NCBI GenBank assembly: GCA_964606085.1
Contig: CAZSFD010000015.1
Location: 9,653-73,652, forward strand
Reading direction: 5' to 3'
Length of the DNA stretch: 64,000 nucleotides
Source of the DNA: CAIQJJ01 sp964606085
GTDB lineage: Bacteria > Chloroflexota > Anaerolineae > Anaerolineales > UBA4823
Shown here: piece by piece, positions 35,326-43,400 of the stretch
How positions within the stretch are numbered: position 1 is the first letter of the stretch
Layout of the letters: the number at the start of each line of letters is the position of its first letter
The notes under the pieces: model-generated
Database searches by the model: none
Told to the model about the DNA's origin: nothing
The model's input: the letters and a program-made list of their open reading frames with translations, nothing else
Position numbers and translations under genes: made by a program

Positions 35326-36000
35326 TCAGTGGGTCAGTTCGATCAGCCGTTGCAAGACCTGGGCGGCATCTAATGGGTCGGAATCGAGCAGGATGGCATC
35401 GTCGGCGGGGCGCAGCGGGGCGATGGCACGCGTCGAGTCGATCTCGTCGCGGCGGCGCATGGCGGCCAGGATGCTTTCCAGGTGGCTGTCTTCGCCGCGC
35501 GCCTGTTGTTCTTGCCAGCGGCGGCGGGCGCGTTCTTCAGCAGATGCGTCGAGGTAGATTTTCAGGTCTGCTTCGGGCAGCACCACCGTGCCGATGTCGC
35601 GCCCCACCATCACCACCTGGCCGCGCAACCCGATGCGGCGCTGCTGCACCGTCATGGCGGCGCGCACACCCGCATAGGCCGATACCACCGAGACGTTGGC
35701 GTCTACCTGGGGGGTGCGGATTTGCCAGGTGGCGTCGCGCCCATCTACCAACACGTCGCAAATGCGGCCATCGGCCTGCGAGGGGGGGCGCACGTCAATC
35801 TGAATTTCTTCTGCTAAAGCGGTGACGGCGGCTTCATCTTGCAGGTCGAGCGCTCGCTCCAGCCCGGCCCAGGTGACGGCGCGGTACATCAGGCCGGTGT
35901 CGAAGAACAGGTAGCCGAGGTGGTCGGCCAGTTGCTTGCCAACGGTAGATTTGCCCGATGCCGCCGGGCCGTCTATGGCGATGATGGCGGGGGTGGTCAT
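35326..36000 (-). CDS. cmk: Cytidylate kinase
   Basis: 224 residues. P-loop GPAASGKSTVGKQL, then FFDTGLMYRAVTWAG, the CMP-binding insert VLVDGRDATWQIRTPQVDAN, VMVGRDIGTVVLPEADLKIY and a C-terminal helix. It phosphorylates CMP and dCMP with ATP. The ATG lies one base from the stop of the upstream GT39-like gene. Length is normal. Confidence 0.97.
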   Translation of the reverse strand: MTTPAIIAIDGPAASGKSTVGKQLADHLGYLFFDTGLMYRAVTWAGLERALDLQDEAAVTALAEEIQIDVRPPSQADGRICDVLVDGRDATWQIRTPQVDANVSVVSAYAGVRAAMTVQQRRIGLRGQVVMVGRDIGTVVLPEADLKIYLDASAEERARRRWQEQQARGEDSHLESILAAMRRRDEIDSTRAIAPLRPADDAILLDSDPLDAAQVLQRLIELTH

Positions 36001-36001
36001 G

Positions 36002-37810
36002 TTATTCTTCCACGATGGCGGCGGGGAACAGGTCGCCGCGCGCCCAAAGGATGATCGAAGAGGACGCCAGCGGGGCGTCGCGAAAGGCCAGCCAGGGCAG
36101 CCAATCGGGCGGCAGCGCGCCGACCCAGGCGGGGCGAAACTCCCAGGCGAAATCCTGGCCGAGGTAGCTGCTGGAGCTTTGCAGCCCGGCGTCGTCTTGC
36201 CGGGTGATGACGATGGCGGGCTGTTCGGTGACGGCCAGTTGGGCGACGAACTGGGTGTTGGGGAAGTCGCGCAAGGCCCAGCGCAGGCTGGGCGTATCTA
36301 CGGTGGAGACGATGTCAATGGCGGTGGGGATGCCGGTGTGGGCGTTGGAAAGGTGCTGCACCGTTTTGATGACCAAATCCACCTGCCCGACGGCGGGAGG
36401 CGTATCCCACAGTTCGTAGGTGCTGGCGGGGCGCATCTGGCTGCCCCAGAAGGTGGCGGCCAGCAAAGAGAGCGCCCCGGCCGCGGTCACGGCCCAGGCC
36501 ATGCCCTGGCGTGCCAACCCGACCGACCAGCCGAAGCCAACCATCAACGTGGCGATGGCGGCCATCGCCAGCACACCGGCGCTCAGCAGCAAGCCGAGTG
36601 TTTGCTCTGTGCCGAAATTGCTCAGGCCCAGGGCGCTGATGCGGTCGGTGATATTTTGGATGAGCGGGGTGATGCTGAAACCGTAGTTGCGCAGGCCGAG
36701 GATGTTCATGCGCCAAACGGCGAACAAGATGAACAGGAAGGTGGCGTGGAGCAGGGCCAACGGGCGCAGCGCCTGGTCTTCGGGGGCGGGCTGCCAGGTC
36801 TCGGCCAGCGCCCAGGCGGCCAGCGTCCACAGCGGTATGAGCATCCAGGCGATGTCGCTGATGTGGTGGGCGGGGTAAAGCAGGGCCAGCAGCAAGGCGA
36901 CCAGCAGCCACAGGCTTAGCCATTGGAACGTAACCTCGCGCTGCCGCCACGCCAGGTAGATTCCTACCAGGCCAAACAGGAGCGGCAGGCTTTCATAGGC
37001 CAGCAGCGCTGCCAGCGGCGTGGTGGGGGCGATGAGTGAAGCGTTGCTCCACCCGCTTAAGAAGCTGGTCAGGCTGGCGGCCAGCCCCGAAAGGCCGAGC
37101 GGGTAAGCCAGGAAGATGGTTGCCACGGTGACGGTCGTGATGGCCAGGGTCAGCAGGGCCTGGCGCAGTGTGTTTGGCCTGGGCGTGGGGCTTTCTTCGT
37201 TCGGGGGCAATTCAGCTTCTGCGCGGTTGCCGAGTGGGGCGAGCCAATCGGCTTTTTGCAGCAGGACGATCAGGCCGTAGGCCAGCCCCAACCCCAGCGC
37301 GCCGATGAAAACCGCCGGGCCGCCCAACAGCGCCAGGCCGCCCAACACACCCGCCAGGATGGGACGCCCCGCATACAGGGCGGCCCCAGCCAGGGCCAGG
37401 CACACCACCGCCGGGATATTGCTGCCCGCCTGGCGCGACAGCACCGTCAGCGTGGGGTCAACCGCCAGGCCGAAGGCCAGCACGATGGCGGCGTTGCGCG
37501 GGAAGTCCAGCCGTCCTCCCGCCATGCGCAGCAAGGCCGGGAAGAAGACAATCAGGCTGCCAAGCAGCGCCGGCACCAGGCGGGCCAGGGCATTGGTGGC
37601 ATGGAGCATGGTGAGCAGCAGGCCGGTGAGCATGACATACCCCGGCTGCGCGCCGATTTCGACCGTGCCGCGGCTCAAGTCGTAGGCTTGCATGGCCCAT
37701 TGAGCTTCGTGATCGGCCAGCGGAAAGGCGCCCAGGTTGAGCAGGCGCACAGCCAGGGCGAGGCAGAAGGCGAGGAGATAGAAATGGGTTTCAGAAAAAC
37801 GAGGGCGCAT
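36002..37810 (-). CDS. GT39-like polytopic membrane glycosyltransferase
   Basis: 602 residues with about 12 hydrophobic helices. The N-terminal loop FPLADHEAQWAMQAYDLSRG carries the acidic residue (DHE) used by GT39/GT-C enzymes to activate a lipid-phosphate sugar. The pattern resembles the TIGR03663-type family. It probably transfers a sugar from a polyprenyl-phosphate donor at the outer face of the membrane. It is the first gene of the operon with cmk, sdaA and plsC, 10 bases downstream of the YYY gene. Acceptor unknown. Confidence 0.75.
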   Translation of the reverse strand: MRPRFSETHFYLLAFCLALAVRLLNLGAFPLADHEAQWAMQAYDLSRGTVEIGAQPGYVMLTGLLLTMLHATNALARLVPALLGSLIVFFPALLRMAGGRLDFPRNAAIVLAFGLAVDPTLTVLSRQAGSNIPAVVCLALAGAALYAGRPILAGVLGGLALLGGPAVFIGALGLGLAYGLIVLLQKADWLAPLGNRAEAELPPNEESPTPRPNTLRQALLTLAITTVTVATIFLAYPLGLSGLAASLTSFLSGWSNASLIAPTTPLAALLAYESLPLLFGLVGIYLAWRQREVTFQWLSLWLLVALLLALLYPAHHISDIAWMLIPLWTLAAWALAETWQPAPEDQALRPLALLHATFLFILFAVWRMNILGLRNYGFSITPLIQNITDRISALGLSNFGTEQTLGLLLSAGVLAMAAIATLMVGFGWSVGLARQGMAWAVTAAGALSLLAATFWGSQMRPASTYELWDTPPAVGQVDLVIKTVQHLSNAHTGIPTAIDIVSTVDTPSLRWALRDFPNTQFVAQLAVTEQPAIVITRQDDAGLQSSSSYLGQDFAWEFRPAWVGALPPDWLPWLAFRDAPLASSSIILWARGDLFPAAIVEE

Positions 37811-37820
37811 GGCGGGTTCC

Positions 37821-40418
37821 TTATGGCACGCGGTAGATCACAACATTCTCTTGATTATAAACAGGTTCAAGGATGGCATCGAATTTTCGCTGCACGTTTT
37901 CGGCGGAGCAGGCGGCGCGTGATGATTTGCAGGTCTGGCTGATGTAGCTCAATTCGGTCGGGCCGATGATGACGTAATCCACCTTCCAGTCGCGCAGCAG
38001 TTGCAGGGCTTCTTGGGGGCCGGTGGTGCTGTAAATGGTCTGGATGACAGCTTCGCGTTGGCCCTGTTCGTTGTAGTTGCCGCGCCATTGCAGTTCGTGG
38101 GCAGCCCAACCGAGCAGGGCTGGCAGGCCGGTGAAGGTGCTGATGCGGCCTTTGTAATCGTACGATCCGCCCGGCGCTTCGAGGATAACCGGCACGCCGT
38201 AGGGGTTGTCGTGCCGGGAGCGGCCAGCGTTGGCGCGCAGCCATTCGATGGCGGCCCAGTCGGCGGGGTTTTCGCGGGCGATGGAAGATGAACCATCCAG
38301 ATTGGGGGTGATGGCGGTTTTGTCGGTTTCGCCGGGGCCGCTCTGGATCATCTGGCTGGTGAACTGGTTGGTTTTGGAGAGGGTCGCCATGAAGGGGTAG
38401 ACCATGCCGCCCGCGACCAGAATCGTAGCGACAACCTGAAAAGCGGCGCGGAAGGCTTTGCCGGTGAGCGCCGCACCGCGTTCGTTGATCCACCAGATGG
38501 CGTAGGCGCTGGCCAGGCCGAGCATGATCCACGCCTGGTAGTAAAACTTGAAGATGGTGTTCATGCGCACGCCGAAGACATCGCGCAGGTAGATGAATTC
38601 GACGCTCAAGGTCAGGCCGAAGCCACAGAAGAGCAGCACGCTGGCGAAGAGCAGCCCGGCAGAGGGGCTGGCTTCGGGCTTGTGGGCGTTCCAATAGATG
38701 TTGGCGGCGGCGAGCGTGATCAGTGCCGTGAGCAGCAGAAACACCCACGGGTCGGTCAGGCGGGCCAGGAGGATGGCCGGGATGGCCTGGTCCATCGGCA
38801 GGCCGGCCATCACTTCCTGCACGCCCGGATTGGCGATCTCGACCTCGATCAATTGGCGAATGGCGCTGACCGCCGGGACGATCAGCAACAGCAGGCAGAA
38901 CACGCCCATCGTCGCACCGATCACGCCCAACCATCCCAGCAGCGTTTTGCGGGCGGCGGGGGTTGCTTGAACATTGCGCCAGAAAACGACCAGGCAAAAG
39001 GTCAGCAAGATGAAGACGAACGGCCCAAACATCACCAGGTATTGCGGCATCCGTGTCGGCGGCTGCAAATAGGGCAGGATGCCGCCCGCCTGCGATTGGA
39101 AGGAGACGTAGAACAGGATATACAGCAGCACCCCGGCCACCGCCAACCCGACGGCGAGGGCGGCCACGCGGCCCACCAGTTCCCCGTCCAGCCGGGGGCG
39201 CAGCGTGTACAGCCCCACGCCAAACGCCAGCGCCGTGACAACGAGGTAGATCGGCAAATCCCAGGTGTTGAGGAAGCCCAACGCTCCCAGGCAGAAGGCG
39301 TAGCCGAGGAAATAGGCCCAGTTGCCGTCGAAGGCGGCCAGCGGATGCCACCATGGCGATTGCTGCTCGTTGATTGCCGATTGCCGGTTGAGAACGGCGC
39401 GCAGCAGGTTGAGCGCCAGGGCGATGGCGAGCAGGACGAAGGGCAGGTTGTTGACGTGGGGGTGGTTGTCGCCGAGCAGGAAGCTGAAAAAGGGGAACTC
39501 GGTGATATTGGGGTTATCCAACGGCACGCCGTCGAGGTTGCTATCGAGGATGACGCGCGAGGCGCGCCACCACCACCAACTGAGGTCATTGCCGATGTAA
39601 AACGAGCCATGCACCGGCGAGCCAACCAGCCCGTGGATGTTCAGCCATTCAAAGAAGGCTTTGGGCAGCCAGCCGGTGGCGTACAGGCTTTCGACCAGCC
39701 CCTCCAGGTTGCCCATCAGCACCACGAACAGCGCTCCGAGCAGCCCGTAGGTGATCGGCTGGTCGTCACGTTGGTGGGCCGGGATCAGGTTGGAGACCAC
39801 GCCGAACGCGCCCACGGCGGTCAGGGCGAAGAGCAGGGCGTCATACAGGTCGAAGCCGATACCCACTGGCGCGGCGGAAAGCCGGGTGAGAATGCCCATC
39901 ATCACGTAGCCGAAATAGTAGTAGGAAATCGAAAAGCCTGAAAGGTAAGGGTCGAGCGGGGGGAAGCGCGGACTGTTGAGAATGCCGTTGAGGAAGGCCA
40001 TCTCCATAAATTTCTCGCCGCCGGCCGAGGCGATCTTGAAGGTGGTGTACGCTCGCACCGCTGCCCAGGCCACGAACGCCAGCAGGAACAGCACTTCCAC
40101 GGCGATGATGCGGGCCTTCTGGCTGCGCAAAAAATCGAACATGGCCCGCGGCGACTCGCCCTGTTTGTTTGCCACCCACAGCAGCGTCCCCGAAATGCCC
40201 GCCGTCGCCAGCCAGGCGATGACGATGCCGCCGCTCGAATGGGTCAGCACGCCCGTCAGCGCCCCCATCCACAGCAGATAACTCACCAGCAGCAGCCCCA
40301 ATGCCTTGGCAAAGGCATAGCCGCGGTCAGGCAGCCAGCGAAACAGGTGATAAGCCGTGGGCAGCGCCGCCAGCCCGAAAAGTTGAAGGATAAGCCACCA
40401 GATGAAGAGGTAGAGCAT
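37821..40418 (-). CDS. DUF2298 / Chlor_Arch_YYY membrane protein
   Basis: 865 residues from ATG 40418 (MLYLFIWWLILQLFGLAALP). About 15-18 hydrophobic helices. The signature YYY is in GFSISYYYFGYVM, followed by NLSWWWWRASR-type loop, EFPFFSFLLGDNHPHV, and a C-terminal extracytoplasmic part (IEWLRANAGRSRHDN, YNEQGQREAV). Known only as a predicted membrane enzyme of GT-C-like architecture, likely acting on lipid-linked sugars. It is followed closely by a GT39-like protein and preceded by a fusion that carries the same domain. The frame is open 28 codons upstream only through a GGTGATTG repeat. Confidence 0.88.
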   Translation of the reverse strand: MLYLFIWWLILQLFGLAALPTAYHLFRWLPDRGYAFAKALGLLLVSYLLWMGALTGVLTHSSGGIVIAWLATAGISGTLLWVANKQGESPRAMFDFLRSQKARIIAVEVLFLLAFVAWAAVRAYTTFKIASAGGEKFMEMAFLNGILNSPRFPPLDPYLSGFSISYYYFGYVMMGILTRLSAAPVGIGFDLYDALLFALTAVGAFGVVSNLIPAHQRDDQPITYGLLGALFVVLMGNLEGLVESLYATGWLPKAFFEWLNIHGLVGSPVHGSFYIGNDLSWWWWRASRVILDSNLDGVPLDNPNITEFPFFSFLLGDNHPHVNNLPFVLLAIALALNLLRAVLNRQSAINEQQSPWWHPLAAFDGNWAYFLGYAFCLGALGFLNTWDLPIYLVVTALAFGVGLYTLRPRLDGELVGRVAALAVGLAVAGVLLYILFYVSFQSQAGGILPYLQPPTRMPQYLVMFGPFVFILLTFCLVVFWRNVQATPAARKTLLGWLGVIGATMGVFCLLLLIVPAVSAIRQLIEVEIANPGVQEVMAGLPMDQAIPAILLARLTDPWVFLLLTALITLAAANIYWNAHKPEASPSAGLLFASVLLFCGFGLTLSVEFIYLRDVFGVRMNTIFKFYYQAWIMLGLASAYAIWWINERGAALTGKAFRAAFQVVATILVAGGMVYPFMATLSKTNQFTSQMIQSGPGETDKTAITPNLDGSSSIARENPADWAAIEWLRANAGRSRHDNPYGVPVILEAPGGSYDYKGRISTFTGLPALLGWAAHELQWRGNYNEQGQREAVIQTIYSTTGPQEALQLLRDWKVDYVIIGPTELSYISQTCKSSRAACSAENVQRKFDAILEPVYNQENVVIYRVP

Positions 40419-40439
40419 GGAATAACCTGTTGGGGGGAG

Positions 40440-40492
40440 ATGGATCAGGTGATTGGGTGATTGGGTGAGTGGGTGATTAGGTGAGCAGGCGA
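40440..40492. repeat. GGTGATTGGGTGATTGG tandem repeat between the YYY genes
   Basis: About five imperfect units of GGTGATTG occupy the leader of the gene at 37821-40418, directly downstream of the stop of the fusion gene. Same family as 1421-1454. They separate the stop and start codons by about 75 bases in an otherwise tight cluster. Confidence 0.75.
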
Positions 40493-40494
40493 TC

Positions 40495-43400
40495 CTAATC
40501 ACCTACCACTTCATAAATCACCATCTCCCGATCCCGATAGACTTCTTGCCAGAGATCGCCGTTCAGTCCGTCGAACTTGGCGAGGCCGGGGCCGGGGTAG
40601 AAGGCGTGTTCGAGTTGGCCGACGATGACGTAGCCAACCTGATATTTTTCGAGAAATTCGAGGGCGGTTTGGCGGTCGAGCGTTTCGTAGAAGGTGCGCA
40701 CCTCGATGCTGCGCAGGGCCACGCGGCTGCCCGGCACCACGGCGCGCTGTTGTTCTTGATGCCACTGCCACCCGACGATGGTGGGCAGGCCGGTGTAGAT
40801 GGAGAAGCGCGAGAACCACTGGTATTGAATGCCTTCGGTGGCCGCCTCGACGATGGTGGGCGAGCCGACGACATTTTCTTGCAGCCAGCGGATGGCGTGG
40901 TAATCCTGGCTCAGATCGAGTTCGACGTATTGATCCTCGTCGCGGGCGGTGTTGCCGTAGGTGGCCGTTTGCATGTAGGTCATGCCATCCAGCGTGTGCG
41001 GGGCGGTTGGCACCATGCGGTCGTCTATTTTGGCGTTGCCAGCCAGCACGGTGTAGGTGGCGGCCATCGCCACCAGCACGCCAAAGGCCGCCTTCCAGCC
41101 CAACCGCCAGGCCGCCGCCCATGAGGGGATGGAAGGCCATAGCCAGCCGATCAGCGCTCCGCCGCACACCGAGAAGATCGTCCACGCTTGCAGGTAGAAT
41201 TTGAACACCATGTTCATGCGCCCAATGTCGCCGACGATGACGATCATCTCGACCATCAGGGTGACGACGAAGGCCGTGCCGAGCAGGAACAGCACCAGCC
41301 GTTTGGCATCGGGCAGCGCCGGGCGCAGCAATAACACGCCGGCCCAGGCGGCCAGCAGCAGCACGAACCAGGTGATGGAAGCCTGGAAATAGAGCGTGAT
41401 GCCGGCGATCAGCATCACCAGCAGACCCAGGGCGGCGTAAATCCAGGGCTGGTAAGGCGCTAACTTGCGCAGATGCGAAAGCGGCGTGGCGGCCATCCAG
41501 TCGCGCGCTTCCCAGGCCAGCCAGGTGACAATGACGAACAGGAACAGCCCCCAATGGGTGATGTAGGCCGCTAACGGGGTATGCGTCCCTTTCCAGATAT
41601 CAACCTTCGTATAGCCAGCGCCGTACCACTGGGCGTAGGGCTGATAGAGCAGCACCGCCAGCCCGGCCAGCAGGCCCGCCGAAACGATTGCCGCCACAAT
41701 GCGCCGGCTGGCGGTGGGCAACTGGCTGATCAGCGGCAGGTCGCTGCCATCGAAGTAGCGCAGTTGTGCATAAACCACCGCACACAGGCCAATCGCCAGA
41801 TAGGTCGGGAAGTCCCAGGTGTTCGTCGGCCACAGCGCCCCAATGGCCAGCGCCCCAAAAAAGAAACTGACGCCGCTGAACACGATATTCGATATTCGAT
41901 ATTCGCTATTCGCTTGCCGCTCACTCCTGCTTAGGATGCACGATACCACCCAGGCCAGCGCCAGCAGCGTGATGGGCAGCACCCACAGGTGGGCGTGCGG
42001 GTCGGCGTATAGAAATGTGAAGAAGGGGAACTCGGTGATTGGCTCGACATCACCCGGCGCGGGGATGGCGCGGCTGGGCACCCAATATAGGTCGCCTGGG
42101 TACAGCGGCAGCGCTTGACCGCCGATGGCCTTCAAGGCCCCTTCCGCCGCCCACGCATAGAACTGCAAGACATTGGCCGAAGCCACCTCCTCCGACGGGG
42201 CCACCATGCGCGCCCAGGCGCTCAACACCACGCCGGGCGTCGCCAAATTGCCCAGCACCACCATTACCAGCGCCGCGGCCAGTCCGGCGATGGCGGCCGG
42301 GGAGAGGGTGGGAAGTTTGAAGGCCGGTTGGGAAATTGAAGGTTGAAGGTTGAAGGTTAGCTCATCAGCCGCCGACAAACTTTCAACCTGCCCACTTTCA
42401 ACCTGCTCACTGCCAACTTGCCCACTTTCAACCTGCCCACTGTCAACCTGCTCACTGTCAACTTGCCCGCCATCAACCTGCCCACTGTCAACCTGCTCAC
42501 TGCCAACTTGCCCACTGTCAACCTGCTCACTGTCAACTTGCCCGCCATCAACCTGCCCACTGCCAACTTTCTCACCGTCATCCTGCCCGCCTCTGACCGC
42601 CGCCACCAAATTCCACGCCACGCTAAACGCCCCCAGTCCCGTCATGGCAAACCACATCGGCAGGATGATGTTGTACGCAATCGAAGGCACGATGCCCAGC
42701 CACTTCACCATCACCGAGGCCACCATGAAGCCATAGTAATAATAGTTCAGGTAGCCGCCGGCAAACCACGGGTCGTAGGGCGGGAAGACCGTGCTTTTGA
42801 TCACCGCGTTGAAATAGGCAAAGTCCATCGGCTTCTCGCCGCCCTTGTACGGATGCCACAGGTCGGGGTTGCCCAGGCGAATCAGCAGATCGAAGACGAA
42901 GAAGGCCAGGAACAAGCCCTCGATAGCCAGGAAGTAGCGGCGCTTCTCATGCAGCTCGCGGCCCAGTTCTTCGCGTTGAACATAGGCCAGCAGCGCGCTC
43001 ACGGCGATCAGCACCAGCAGCATGACCGTGATCGTCAGGCGTGTGTAGGCGATGCCCGCCGACCCGGCCACCCACACCAGCCACGCCAGCAAAATCAGTC
43101 CGGCGATGCGTGCCAGCGGGTAACCGCGGTCTTGCAGGCCGGGCAGGGCGGCACGCACGATGGGATAGGCCGCCCAGCCGAGCAGCAGGATGGCGAGGTA
43201 ATAGATCACCAGCCCCAACGCCGGGAAGCGGTTGATCAGGTTATCGTAGCTGAAAAGCTCGCTCCAGGTTCCGCCCGTCAATTGGCGCAGCCAACGCTCG
43301 GCGGGCATCATCAAATCCGCCGGGTTGCTGCCAGCTTTCTTCGGCGTCAGGTGAATCACCTGGTTCAAATCTACCGCGTTCAGCACCGCGCTCGTTTTTT

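Noticed and set aside
42376..42590. Minisatellite as a CRISPR or origin iteron array
   Set aside because: The unit is 15 bases without spacers, lies within a coding frame, and there is no replication gene nearby.
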